From positions 880,090 through 944,089 of the forward strand of contig NZ_SJPU01000001.1 in NCBI RefSeq assembly GCF_007860105.1: a stretch of DNA of 64,000 bases, written 5' to 3'. The translations under genes were made by a program, and so were the position numbers. Below the pieces are notes generated by a model. It had not been told where the DNA came from, made no database searches, and saw nothing but the letters and a program-made list of their open reading frames with translations. Numbering within the stretch: position 1 is the stretch's first letter; the number at the start of each line of letters is the position of its first letter. This document shows positions 7,846 through 16,743 of the stretch, in pieces. This DNA comes from Allorhodopirellula heiligendammensis. GTDB lineage: Bacteria > Planctomycetota > Planctomycetia > Pirellulales > Pirellulaceae.

Positions 7846-10800
7846 TCAATATCCCAGGTCGATTATTTCTTGAATGATGCTGTAACGCTCCGATTGGCTC
7901 GGTCGGCGTCCTTCACGGAAGAAGAACTCGCGAGCACGCGCGGCGTATTCGCCTTTGCGAATACCTCGAAGACCGTTCAAATCGCCGGTAGTGCGAAGGA
8001 GATCAACGTGCTTGCTCTCATGCACCAGTGTTTCCAATGCATCTTGGACCGAACCGTTGTAACGACGATTGATATTTACAACACCCTTCAGCGATGTTTG
8101 GCCAGCAAGATCATCAGCACGATTTACGATCCTGATATCGAATCCCATTTGCTGTAGCTTCTGATACGCTCGTGCCGCTTGAGGGTTGGAACTGATTGCT
8201 TCGCCCAACTCACGCGCCGTAAAACTACCAGGACTTCCGGCATCAATAATCTTGCCTGCACCCTTTGGGGTAACCGCCTTCTTCACATCAGACACGGCAT
8301 CGACGGCGTCGTCAACCAAGCCGAGAGCGCCCTTGCCAATGATGCCGAGGCCGCCTCCTACGCGGCGGATGGTGGAGCCCATAGGCAGGACTCCCAGGCC
8401 TGCCCCGGCGCGGTCAGCAAATGAGAGTTCGCCGAATCGGGCGTCGTAGCCGGTGCCAGCTTCCAGCCCTCCTTTGATGCTGCCGAATATGGGTACTTCA
8501 TCGGCGACGGCGTTGGCGACCTGGTAGGCTCCTTCGGCCATGAACGCCTTGAAACCCGCCCAGGCGGCGCTGCCGCCACCGTCGTCGTTGTAGGGTACTG
8601 GTTCGCTGCCGCCGCCCTCATCGTCGTCATCAGGCGGTGAGTCTTCTTCATCGGGATCGTCAGAGGATTCCTCTTCGCCCGAATCGAACGGGTTGCGTTC
8701 GCTCTCCTCAAATTCGACACCGACATAGTGCTCCGGTGTGATGCCGAAGTCGGCCTCGTCCGTCCAGTCCACCAGTTCGTCGCGTTCACGTAGCAGCGGT
8801 TCGGAATTCTCATCAGCCGTGAAGTGCCACGTGTAAGTTGACTGCTCGCCTTTCACATACGTTGCCATGCCTGGTTGATCACCGGGAATAATCATCCAGG
8901 TATACCCGGCGAACTCGTTGAAACTCTGGCCGATGCCGCGGTCCTCTACCGAGTAGGTATCGATCAGTGAGCTTTCATTTTCGCCTGCCGTCCACTCGAA
9001 CTTGCTGCGGATCTTTGTCGTGGAGAAGAATACTCCGCCCGAGGTGTCGCCGTTCTGATGAAAATGTTCCTCATCCGATCCGATTGACCGAGCGTCACTG
9101 CCGAACAGGTGCAGCAGGGCTTCATCAAATTGATCCTCATCGCTGAGTTTAATTCCGTCATCCGGCGAAACGGAGAATTCGTATTGGCTCGATCCGCTAC
9201 GCGTTCCAGCAAAGCGTTCGAATTCATTTTCGTGCCCGTGCAGCGAGCTGCGACGGGCTTGACTGGCGAAGATCAGTTTGCTGGCGAAGTCGACGCCCTG
9301 ATCGGTGCTGTAATGAAGCGTGAAGTCAACGTCGATCGGCAGATCATCATCGCCGTCATCAGGCTCTGCGTCACTGCCGGAATCCTCTTCGGGATCGTCG
9401 TCAGATTGCGCCTCCAACTGAGACCTCAGCAGTGCTGCCAGATCGTCCAGCTCGGCAGTGAAACCGACGCCAAAATCGGTTTGACCGTGCCCCTTGGCGA
9501 GGTCAGCGAAATACAGCGATTCGTCGCTGTAGTTCGGAGTCAGTTCTCCCTCATCTTCATCCGCCAATGCTCCCTCCAGAGCATCGCGTCCCAATTCCGG
9601 GTCGGTGCTGGCGTCGGGCACGCTCGGACCCGCCGCAGGATCGCCTGAGGAGGTCTGGAAAGCGACGAAGAGTGCATCCGACCAGGCTGAGCCTGACTGG
9701 ACGCGGAAGTCCGACGAGACGGTGAGCGTACCGGATTGCGGCAGCAAGGGTTCATCCTCCTCTTCGCCGCCTTCTTCGCCCTCGTCTGGAAGATTCAGGT
9801 CAGTGGTGGGTAACACGAGCGCGACGGTGAGGCTGAGTTTTTCAGAAACAATTTGATAGGACCGAGCCCGGGACGCGAGTTCCAGGTACAGGCCATTGCC
9901 GCCCGGTTGGATTCCATTGAGACTGTCTTGCAGGCCTGCCGAGCCAGCCAATGCATTGGCGTTATTGGCTGCACCGTCCCCCTCAGGCTCGTCCCCTGCG
10001 TCATCCACAGGTGCGAGCGAGTTGAGATCTCCTTCGCTGACTATGAACGTGAACGAGCCGCCCATCATCAGTGTCGAAACGCGAGAAGTCGCTATCGTGA
10101 CCGTGCGTGATATACCCGGCGTCCCATCGGGCAGCACGACATCGGATTCCACGACCGTGACGGTCGTCGAGACGTCGATGCGGAATCGCACGCCCGATTG
10201 ATTTCCGTCATTGCCGCCGATGGGCTGGGGGGCGGGGCCGGGGCCGTCATCGGGCTCAGCGTCGGGGTCGCCACCGCCCGCTGCATCGCCGGTGAACCGT
10301 GAGAATGGATCGGACGAACCACTCGATGTATTCGAACCGGCGTTCTGTCCTGACTGCGAACCGCTTTCAATGCTGGCGTCATCCACAGAGCCACCAGCAT
10401 CGTCAATCCAACTTTCGGGAACCTGCCAGTACGCCGGATCATCGCTGGTTGCATCCGAATCAGGCAGCGTCCCGGTATCGAACGTAAATGTGTCGGCGAT
10501 GGTGTAGATCGTGGTGGTTTGTTTCCCATCGACGATACTGATGCTCAGAGACTCTGTACCGGTTCGTTGAAACGTGACGGTTTGACCATCCGCATTGGTC
10601 GACTGTTCGTTGCTGGAGTAGGTTCGCTGTACCGACTCGTGAATCGACCATTGATCTGGCCCAGTGAATTGCTGGGACGAAGTCGATTGACGATCGCTGC
10701 TGACGGTTTTCGTACCAGTACCAAGGTCAGGGTCGGTCGTCGACTCCTGTGGATCGGATGCCTCGTCAGTGACGACGTCAACTGTTTCGTTGTTCTCAGG

Positions 10801-11511
10801 TGAAACAGTTTGGTGATCGTCACCGAAATCGAGAGTCGGAAGTTGCAGTTCAAATTCCAGTGGCCCGTCGATGAAGTCGAACGCCTCCCAATCAAACCGG
10901 GGATCAGTTTCAGCGGGCGATTCCGGATCCGGCGTCGGATCGGAATCCTCTTCGCTGTCGTCGATCGCCTCGTCCGGGTCTTCTTCATCACCGTCCTCGG
11001 ACTCATCCTCATCATCGGCAGCTTGTTCTTCCTCTTCTTCGGCCTCGTCCCATTCGTTCTCGAAATACTCTGATGCGGAATCTTCAGCGTTGTTAAACTC
11101 GTCTTCGTAGTCTTCGATGTCGGACGCCACTGGACTATTCTGGGCAGCATCCCAGTAGTCAGGGTCCTCGAAGCTTTCCGTCATCGCCGCCAATTCATCA
11201 TCGCTATAGGCATACTCAGCGTCACCGTATCCCGGATCATTTCCGTCGTTGGTTTGTGTGTACTGATCCGCGTAGCCTTGCGCCACCTCTTCGTATTGAT
11301 CATAGATGTCGGGTTCTTCATCAGGGGGCACTCCTGGTGGAGAATCGGCCGCCATCAATCGACGCGACTCACACCTTTCGACTCTCAGGAGTCGATGACG
11401 GCGATGTCGTCGCGTCGCCGAGTGAAGTGGTTGTTCGCAGCGCCAGCTCACGCTTCGCTGGGCGACGCTACAGACCCACTGATAGAGAACTGCGATTGCA
11501 CGAAATGACAT
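7846..11511 (-). CDS. Giant secreted polymorphic-toxin-like protein with C-terminal HExxH domain
   Basis: A 1221-residue, very acidic protein. Near residues 40-55 it has a basic stretch followed by VERCESRRLMAAD, a variant of the LEPR-XLL leader of planctomycete surface proteins. Residues 60-220 and several later blocks are Asp/Glu/Ser low complexity; the middle is beta-rich. Residues about 1040-1120 resemble a glycine-rich pre-toxin linker (GAGLGVLPMGSTIRRVGGG). The last 120 residues form a separate domain with HESKH at about 1164-1168 and EYAARAREFF about 20 residues later, a zinc-metallopeptidase-like pattern. The toxin role is inferred from architecture and from the following small gene. 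No frameshift is seen. Confidence 0.8.
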   Translation of the reverse strand: MSFRAIAVLYQWVCSVAQRSVSWRCEQPLHSATRRHRRHRLLRVERCESRRLMAADSPPGVPPDEEPDIYDQYEEVAQGYADQYTQTNDGNDPGYGDAEYAYSDDELAAMTESFEDPDYWDAAQNSPVASDIEDYEDEFNNAEDSASEYFENEWDEAEEEEEQAADDEDESEDGDEEDPDEAIDDSEEDSDPTPDPESPAETDPRFDWEAFDFIDGPLEFELQLPTLDFGDDHQTVSPENNETVDVVTDEASDPQESTTDPDLGTGTKTVSSDRQSTSSQQFTGPDQWSIHESVQRTYSSNEQSTNADGQTVTFQRTGTESLSISIVDGKQTTTIYTIADTFTFDTGTLPDSDATSDDPAYWQVPESWIDDAGGSVDDASIESGSQSGQNAGSNTSSGSSDPFSRFTGDAAGGGDPDAEPDDGPGPAPQPIGGNDGNQSGVRFRIDVSTTVTVVESDVVLPDGTPGISRTVTIATSRVSTLMMGGSFTFIVSEGDLNSLAPVDDAGDEPEGDGAANNANALAGSAGLQDSLNGIQPGGNGLYLELASRARSYQIVSEKLSLTVALVLPTTDLNLPDEGEEGGEEEDEPLLPQSGTLTVSSDFRVQSGSAWSDALFVAFQTSSGDPAAGPSVPDASTDPELGRDALEGALADEDEGELTPNYSDESLYFADLAKGHGQTDFGVGFTAELDDLAALLRSQLEAQSDDDPEEDSGSDAEPDDGDDDLPIDVDFTLHYSTDQGVDFASKLIFASQARRSSLHGHENEFERFAGTRSGSSQYEFSVSPDDGIKLSDEDQFDEALLHLFGSDARSIGSDEEHFHQNGDTSGGVFFSTTKIRSKFEWTAGENESSLIDTYSVEDRGIGQSFNEFAGYTWMIIPGDQPGMATYVKGEQSTYTWHFTADENSEPLLRERDELVDWTDEADFGITPEHYVGVEFEESERNPFDSGEEESSDDPDEEDSPPDDDDEGGGSEPVPYNDDGGGSAAWAGFKAFMAEGAYQVANAVADEVPIFGSIKGGLEAGTGYDARFGELSFADRAGAGLGVLPMGSTIRRVGGGLGIIGKGALGLVDDAVDAVSDVKKAVTPKGAGKIIDAGSPGSFTARELGEAISSNPQAARAYQKLQQMGFDIRIVNRADDLAGQTSLKGVVNINRRYNGSVQDALETLVHESKHVDLLRTTGDLNGLRGIRKGEYAARAREFFFREGRRPSQSERYSIIQEIIDLGY

Positions 11512-11703
11512 TGATGGTCCTTGCTGACCTCACCGAGAGGATGGGTTTGCAGGACGCTCTGCTGAGCGATGCGGCAGCAATCTACATGTCTACGGAGTCA
11601 GTGCAATATCGATCTGGCAAAGTTAACTATAGCTTCACCCATTGAACATATTAGATGAGTCGACGCATAGTTCGCACGCGTCAAGACGCCAGGGTGAGCG
11701 CAT

Positions 11704-11889
11704 TTAATTGACGACGGGCACCGAGTTTAGAATTTCCAGCAAGAACTCGAAGTCGTATCCAGCGCGAAGTCGCTTTTGACGGATGTGGATGTTTGGCTCG
11801 GGGACAGCATTCAACTCGACGCCCTTTCGGTTCTGAGCGGACTTTCCGTTGAATCTGGTCGCGAAATCGAGCAGTTCGTCGAAGAGCAT
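11704..11889 (-). CDS. Short hypothetical protein or C-terminal gene fragment
   Basis: A 61-residue minus-strand frame with clear protein character (FDELLDFATRFN, NIHIRQKRLRAGYDFEFLL). No ribosome-binding site is visible before the ATG and it is bounded by repeat DNA, so it may be the end of a larger gene. The function is unknown. The 190 bases between it and the toxin gene show nothing. Confidence 0.45.
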   Translation of the reverse strand: MLFDELLDFATRFNGKSAQNRKGVELNAVPEPNIHIRQKRLRAGYDFEFLLEILNSVPVVN

Positions 11890-11949
11890 GCCAGCCGCAA
11901 GTGAACCGACGGATGCGAATGATCAATGGATTCCACTCGCCTTTTCCTC

Positions 11950-12560
11950 CGCGACGCCATGTCGGCTGTGTAGGCCGGCAGGGGCCTCTTATGGGAGCGC
12001 ACAATATGAACGGGGCTCTGCTCCCGGGAGCCTCCGACTTCACCGTGGCACAATCTGGATGCTGGAATTGCTCGGCCGGACGCTCTCGATGCTATCATGA
12101 AGTCGCTTCCAACGCAGTCCGAGTCACCGGTGACCCAACTGACGTTGATTCTTTGATTAAAGATATGTCAGAAAACGTGTTGTAAAATCCGGCTTTTAAA
12201 CCGCCGTTCTGAAGGTTTGGCGGCCGGCGTCGAGGCTACACGTTAGCGAACATTGCCTGTCGGAAAGATGCATTTCAAACGTTCTGATCATTAAAATGCA
12301 TCCCACCGACGAAGACACTGCTGAGCCCTCTGTAGCGTCTGACGCGACTGTTCTGAAACCGCAAGACGGCGAATAGCGATTCCGTGTGCACTGGATCAGA
12401 GCAGTCAGATCTTTCTGGAAATCGTAATTTCCTTGTCGCGACCTCACGATCGGTGACGGCATTCCCCGGCATGCCCAATGTGAAGATAGCGAGAGCGCTG
12501 CTGTCTGCTGTTCTCACACGACCGACCGCTGAAAAGCAAGTTGTTTGACTGAAGCCCATT
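11950..12560. repeat. Dispersed repeat family A, longest copy
   Basis: It starts with ATGTCGGCTGTGT and CCTCTTATGGGAG, as at 1100-1135, and carries TAAAATCCGGCTTTTAAA at 12183-12200. It continues with segments alignable to 6440-6800. It is about 600 bases long and non-coding in all frames. Two other copies begin at the palindrome only. Confidence 0.6.
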
Positions 12561-12570
12561 TACTGCGAGT

Positions 12571-13002
12571 TTGACACTGCCTGCTGTACTTCGATTATCT
12601 GGCAACCGCCAAGCGATCGCAAACATCTTGAGCGACTGCTCGCTTTCGTTCAAGGAATCTCACGCTTCAACACGTAGGCGACGTATTGATCCAACCGGAC
12701 AATACCCAACTACAACGTTCAACTTGACGATATCGGACGCATCCGGTGACTCTGTTCCGCTTCAACTTGACGAAAGCCTCGCCTTCCTTCGAGCGAACAT
12801 CGCGGCGATATCGCGATTGGCCGACGTCGCCGCGGACTGCAAACTGACGCTCGATCTGTCTTGGAACTTCCCTCGTGGCACCATCGGGCAATACAATACG
12901 CTACCGGCAGAGTTGATGGGCGTGATGTCGTCCCTCGGCATCGACTTGATGCTCTCGGTGTATGACATCGCCTCACGTCCCAAATCCCCAAACAGTGATT
13001 AG
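12571..13002 (+). CDS. DUF4279-like protein
   Basis: A 143-residue protein with the outline of DUF4279: a strand pair at the start, a central TGQYPTTTF, a helix ESLAFLRANIAAISRLADVA, then LTLDLSWNF and a closing LPAELMGVMSSLGIDLMLSVYD. It is a small soluble protein of unknown function, often found in toxin-immunity or cassette contexts. The start is a TTG right at the edge of the upstream repeat, so the true 5' end may have been replaced. Identification is by pattern only. Confidence 0.55.
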   Translation: MTLPAVLRLSGNRQAIANILSDCSLSFKESHASTRRRRIDPTGQYPTTTFNLTISDASGDSVPLQLDESLAFLRANIAAISRLADVAADCKLTLDLSWNFPRGTIGQYNTLPAELMGVMSSLGIDLMLSVYDIASRPKSPNSD

Positions 13003-13128
13003 CGAGGCGATAAACCGGAATAATTTGCTCACCGCTACAGCGGTTGGTTTCGCCATTTTTGACGCGTTCGCTGGGATCACCTTTCTCGGGTATCGCCGAC
13101 GCACTCCCATGAAGGCGCTGACATTGCT

Positions 13129-13569
13129 GTGACATCAAACCCATACGCTCCGCCCACGACAGAGTTGACGCTTGTGGCGCCGAACGCGGCGACTCAGCGG
13201 GCTCGTCGTGGACCTGCCCTCTATATAGTCGGTTTAGGATTTCTGGGAGGGGTTGGTTCGATACCGTTTCTCGCACTTCAGAATCCGATTGGATTCGTCG
13301 TAGTGCTCACCGGGTGCATCCTAGGCGGACTGGTCTATCGCATTCGGTCACGCGATTGGCCGCACGACCCGACAATTCGTCAAAAGCAAATCCTCTACTC
13401 GGCACTTGCTGTCGCGTTGCCTCCTGCGGTCTTGTTTCTGTTCGCAGGGCCCAATGGACAAGGACCCGCAATCGTGATGATCGGATTGATTGTTGGCGTG
13501 TCGGTTGCCTGTGGTATTTTCATCAGTGGAACACGACGCCTCAACATACCGCTGAAGGCAGCACAATGA
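13129..13569 (+). CDS. NPYAPP-type four-TM membrane protein
   Basis: A 146-residue protein beginning MTSNPYAPPTTE, the N-terminal signature of many small planctomycete membrane proteins. About four hydrophobic segments follow (near 31-48, 50-70, 90-108 and 115-133). The start is a GTG. Function unknown. Its TGA overlaps an in-frame ATG of the next frame, although the next gene more likely starts at 13659. Confidence 0.7.
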   Translation: MTSNPYAPPTTELTLVAPNAATQRARRGPALYIVGLGFLGGVGSIPFLALQNPIGFVVVLTGCILGGLVYRIRSRDWPHDPTIRQKQILYSALAVALPPAVLFLFAGPNGQGPAIVMIGLIVGVSVACGIFISGTRRLNIPLKAAQ

Positions 13570-13658
13570 CGTGCCCAGGCGGAGGGCTTGCGGCGTCTGC
13601 TAGAATGGGTGATCAGCTCACTGTCCGCCGTGATTTGCCGGAAACCCTCACAACTGCA

Positions 13659-14108
13659 ATGGAGCGTTCGCATCGACATCCGCTGATGACGTGGCTCATC
13701 CGTTTTCTCGGATGGGATGGGCTCGTGCCAGCGGCAATCTGGCTCCTACCATTTGCGGTTAGATTGCTAGTGCCGAAGGTCCCACTACTCATCGAAGTAA
13801 TGGCTGTCATCCTGCCGATTGTCGCGTTCTTTCTTCGTTTCAAAGTCGGCGTCTGGCACATCTCCATAAACCGATGCGGACGTATCGTTCGATCTGGCCA
13901 ATTTGTTGCGTTGTGCTGTGCGATACTTGTGCTCGCTTTGGTTGACGCGGTCATCATCCTCACCAACGTGATGCCGGAGGGTGCTTTAACCAGATCGGAT
14001 CTAGTGTTTCTTGGCTACATCTACGTCTTTTACCTATCGTGTATGATTTTTGCACTTTATCCTGGATTGACAAATAGCCCGAAACCACCACACGAGTACT
14101 GCGAATAG
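13659..14108 (+). CDS. Hypothetical membrane protein (cassette family)
   Basis: A 149-residue protein with four hydrophobic segments, starting MERSHRHPLMTWLIRFLGWDG. As I remember it, homologous Pirellulaceae proteins begin at this point, so I prefer the ATG at 13659 to the upstream ones at 13566 and 13605. The end is hydrophilic (NSPKPPHEYCE). It is followed at once by an attC-like hairpin at 14112, the normal gene-then-attC order of a cassette. Confidence 0.65.
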   Translation: MERSHRHPLMTWLIRFLGWDGLVPAAIWLLPFAVRLLVPKVPLLIEVMAVILPIVAFFLRFKVGVWHISINRCGRIVRSGQFVALCCAILVLALVDAVIILTNVMPEGALTRSDLVFLGYIYVFYLSCMIFALYPGLTNSPKPPHEYCE

Positions 14109-14111
14109 AAA

Positions 14112-14203
14112 AGCCATGCAACGGGACCGCGTGTCAAGGTTTTTTCGCAGTGGATGAACCTGAATCGCTCGTCGCGGCCCGCTGCTGGCGAGCGTCGTCC
14201 GAC
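14112..14203 (+). other. attC-like hairpin
   Basis: The left arm ATGCAACGGGACCGCG pairs with the right arm CGCGGCCCGCTGCTGG around a T-rich spacer. It lies immediately after the stop of the membrane-protein gene, as expected for a cassette attC. The ends are degenerate, lacking clean GTTRRRY. Confidence 0.48.
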
Positions 14204-14241
14204 TGAAATCCGACTCCCCACCTATTGAGCTGGAACGATCG

Positions 14242-14340
14242 ATGAGACTCTTGATCTGCATTTGCTTGCTCGCTGTCACTGGCCTCGTTCACGCAGAGGA
14301 TCCGACATCAGCACCCGAAGCCGAAAAAGCAAGCGATTGA
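14242..14340 (+). CDS. Tiny signal-peptide ORF, possible truncated gene
   Basis: A 32-residue frame, MRLLICICLLAVTGLVHA followed by EDPTSAPEAEKASD, i.e. a textbook signal peptide and a short acidic tail. GGAACGATCG precedes the ATG. It is probably the start of a secreted protein whose remainder was lost. Confidence 0.35.
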   Translation: MRLLICICLLAVTGLVHAEDPTSAPEAEKASD

Positions 14341-14382
14341 TCAGCCTGATAGGAAGCCTGCGGCAATGGGGGCGAGACTGAT

Positions 14383-14847
14383 ATGAAACCAGCATTTGCA
14401 AATCTTGAAATCGATCTCTGGGTCCATTGTGGAAAGCTCGGCTTCACAGAACCTTCGCTTTGCCTACATCACGATTCACTGGATTCCGGATCACCGATTC
14501 TCAATGCCCTGAACGAACTGACGGGCGAGAAGTGCCCAGCACAACGCAAGCTCACAGTCGCCGCTTGTTCTCGCGAACGAGCCATGTCGAACTTGCGGCT
14601 GATGGTTGTTCCCAAGCGTGAAGACTTACGGGTCATGAGCGTCCGGCATGACTCTGATACTGCGACAATTGAAATGACTGGCGCGGGCCTGAGATTACTG
14701 ATTGAAGCGTTCACTTCTTGGCTCAACGGAGCGGAGGATTTTGGCATCTCACCGCGACATTCTAGCATGAAGCCAAAAGCTTTCGGTAAACTGGATCGTG
14801 AGTCAGGCGAGCTATGGTTTTGGGGGCCGAGCTTGGCTGGACCGTAG
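14383..14847 (+). CDS. Hypothetical protein (cassette family)
   Basis: A soluble 154-residue protein starting MKPAFANLEIDLWVH. It contains SRERAMSNLRLMVVPKREDLRVM and ends with GELWFWGPSLAGP. I believe it belongs to an uncharacterised Pirellulaceae family with the same beginning and end, but no function is known to me. GGGGGCGAG upstream of the ATG can serve as ribosome-binding site. Mixed alpha/beta composition, no membrane segment. Confidence 0.6.
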   Translation: MKPAFANLEIDLWVHCGKLGFTEPSLCLHHDSLDSGSPILNALNELTGEKCPAQRKLTVAACSRERAMSNLRLMVVPKREDLRVMSVRHDSDTATIEMTGAGLRLLIEAFTSWLNGAEDFGISPRHSSMKPKAFGKLDRESGELWFWGPSLAGP

Positions 14848-15098
14848 GCGACTTGCAGCAAGCGAAATGGTCGAGATCGCCCCCAAACAATCGTTGGATT
14901 GGCGAGCGGAGGAGACGGATCTCTGGACTGCGGTATACTCGAAAACGCTCCTTAAAAGCCGGATTTGAAAAACGCATTTCCGAAGGTCCGTCTGTCATCG
15001 CCGAGACCGCACGCTCGCGAGCATTGCCTGCTCGGCAACGTGCAGGAGTCGGTTTACTAAGGTGGAAACTCAGTCGTAACGAGCGATGACCACGGAGG
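14848..15098. repeat. Dispersed repeat family A fragment, core near 14952
   Basis: It contains TTAAAAGCCGGATTTGAAA followed by GAGCATTGCCTGCTCGGCA, matching the order of elements at 12183-12280. No gene seen. Confidence 0.5.
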
Positions 15099-15311
15099 GT
15101 GCTTTCCCGGTTCTTGTTGACGGGTGACCCGCTCACCGGCGTTCATGCAACCATCGAAACTCGACTCGGTAAGTACGAGGAGATCGACAGCATTCCGGTG
15201 CCAATGGCATTCTCGGCAACATCCGACGGTACAAAAATGCTTGAAGTGGAGATCACGCGCGTGGAATTCAAAGATTCGCTGCCAGCATCAACTTTCGCTA
15301 ATCCGATGTAG
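15099..15311 (+). pseudogene. C-terminal remnant of a secreted or lipoprotein-type gene
   Basis: A 70-residue open frame whose coherent part starts about five codons in (TGDPLTGVHATIETRLGKYEEID) and ends KMLEVEITRVEFKDSLPASTFANP. Such endings belong to longer exported planctomycete proteins (my recollection), so this is most likely the 3' end of a gene cut by the upstream repeat. No start context is seen. Confidence 0.45.
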
Positions 15312-15317
15312 TCGGAA

Positions 15318-15402
15318 CTATGGCAGACACCGGAGGACAGGTGGCCTATTTGCTGCTCAGCATGCAAGCCATTCGCACTTCCTCCGTGATCTCTAGCTTT
15401 GG
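15318..15402 (+). other. attC-like hairpin
   Basis: The arms CACCGGAGGA and TCCTCCGTGATC flank a spacer of about 45 bases. CACCGGAG..CTCCGTGATC is the recurrent signature of the other attC-like sites in this window. It follows the remnant gene by 7 bases and precedes the next gene by about 20. Confidence 0.48.
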
Positions 15403-15421
15403 TCCCTGAAATCCATTGAAC

Positions 15422-15895
15422 ATGATGCGTCGACTCCTCCTTTGCACTGCCGTTGCGATCGTACTGGGCGTCATCGCGATTGTCGGTGCTGCTATCGCTT
15501 CGCTGAACCGTCTTGACGATGCTTACGCTCAATGGGGTGCCGCCGACATGCTCGTTGACTACATGAGCGACCACGATGGCGACTGGCCAAGCCAATGGGC
15601 TGACCTAAAACCCTATTTCGACGCTGGTGGAGGCCGTGTCTCTGGCTGGGACTTCAACCGGTTCACCGAACATGTTTGGATCGATTTCACTGCGAACGCC
15701 GACGATCTGCGTGCCGCGTCTGCTTCTTCGGACTCCGCTCCGTTTGACGTTGTCGGCTCAACGTCCATTTTCGGCCCATGCTTCGGGGATGGGCCAGATG
15801 GTATGCTGCATCGTCATTTTAATCCCGACGCACCTAACCCGAACCCACCAACAACCGCAACCGTCGTGTCGACCGTCCCTCAACGCGGCAGATGA
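15422..15895 (+). CDS. Membrane-anchored hypothetical protein (cassette family)
   Basis: A 157-residue protein with one N-terminal TM segment (AIVLGVIAIVGAAIASL) and an extracytoplasmic domain containing VDYMSDHDGDWPSQWADLKPYF, EHVWIDFT and GDGPDGMLHRHFNP. I recognise the architecture (a short helix with HDxxWP, then DGPxGMLxxxF) as a recurring uncharacterised family in Pirellulaceae. ATG codons at 15422 and 15425 are equally possible. The proline-rich tail is probably disordered. Confidence 0.65.
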   Translation: MMRRLLLCTAVAIVLGVIAIVGAAIASLNRLDDAYAQWGAADMLVDYMSDHDGDWPSQWADLKPYFDAGGGRVSGWDFNRFTEHVWIDFTANADDLRAASASSDSAPFDVVGSTSIFGPCFGDGPDGMLHRHFNPDAPNPNPPTTATVVSTVPQRGR

Positions 15896-15995
15896 CGAGA
15901 AGGTTAAACTGCTATCGCTGTGCCGTCAGACTGTTCTCGTCGCAACGACAACTGGCAGATAAGTTAGTCGCTCAAACCTGGAACCAGCACCCCGC

Positions 15996-16295
15996 ATGCC
16001 CGATCCCAAGACGCTTCAGGTTGGCGACCGCATTCAGATCCTGCGTGTTCCCGAGAACGACTTGCGACAACGCGAACGAGAACTTGCCGAGAAGACGGAC
16101 ATGGCGGGCTGGACGGCTGACAGTATTGAATGCATCATCGAACAATCGCCGGTCGTCAGGGTTTCACGCATCGATGAATACGGATGCGTCTGGTACGACG
16201 CGGCAGTAGTTGGCCCCGACGGTGTCGAGGAAGAGCATTCACTGATCGTGTACGATGATGACACTTGGGAACGCCTGGATCCTTTCAGGGAGTGA
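15996..16295 (+). CDS. Small hypothetical protein (cassette family, MPDPKTL type)
   Basis: A 99-residue soluble protein starting MPDPKTLQVGDRIQI, with helices in the middle and ending YDDDTWERLDPFRE. The start and the VVRVSRIDEYGCVWYDA block fit a small beta-barrel-like family seen repeatedly in Pirellulaceae gene arrays (recollection). No catalytic motif. An attC-like site overlaps the stop codon region and follows it, which supports cassette identity. Confidence 0.62.
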   Translation: MPDPKTLQVGDRIQILRVPENDLRQRERELAEKTDMAGWTADSIECIIEQSPVVRVSRIDEYGCVWYDAAVVGPDGVEEEHSLIVYDDDTWERLDPFRE

Positions 16296-16383
16296 CGCAT
16301 CATCGGTTGCATGTGAGTCGCCACGTCAAGTTTCCTGAAGTGTGCAGTCCGGCCCAGCGACCACGTGAGCCGTAGCGTAATCA
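16290..16383 (+). other. attC-like hairpin, best preserved in the window
   Basis: The left arm ACGCATCATCGGTTGCATGTG plus AGTCGCC pairs with the right arm AGCGACCACGTGAGCCGTAGCGT, with a spacer of about 25-30 bases and single-base bulges. Bulged, asymmetric arms are the hallmark of attC. It begins at the 3' end of the MPDPKTL-type gene. Confidence 0.52.
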
Positions 16384-16715
16384 CCAAGAAGCCTAGCTCT
16401 TTGGACAGATTTTGCATCGGGTTGATTGTCACCGTATTCCTGGCGGGGTGTAACTCGCAAGGAAAGAGCCTTCAGGGCACGGACGTTTCAGAGAATTGTT
16501 CACCATCCGTACTGGCTGACCGCCAGCGAGACCTTTTCAGCTTCTTGCTCACGAAAATCGATGAACCTGAAAAGTACGTGGATAAGGATGAGCCGAACGG
16601 CAGAATCTATCTTCTGACGTTGACTCCAATGGATCAATGGGGAGACTCAGGTGACTGGTAAGATCTCCCCAAGGAGTACCTTGCGATAAATCCACGACTG
16701 GAAAAGTGGTATTGA
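16365..16715 (+). pseudogene. Lipoprotein gene with in-frame stop
   Basis: The frame encodes a hydrophobic leader with lipobox FLAGC (C about 29 residues after the GTG at 16365), then a polar domain DLFSFLLTKIDEPEKY and GRIYLLTLTPMDQWGDSGDW. It stops at TAA (16659-16661) and continues in the same frame as DLPKEYLAINPRLEKWY to 16715. The sense of the continuation suggests one mutated codon in a longer lipoprotein. The start overlaps the attC-like site, so a TTG at 16400 may be the true start. Confidence 0.5.
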
Positions 16716-16743
16716 AATACACGGATGTCTCAGCACTGACGCT

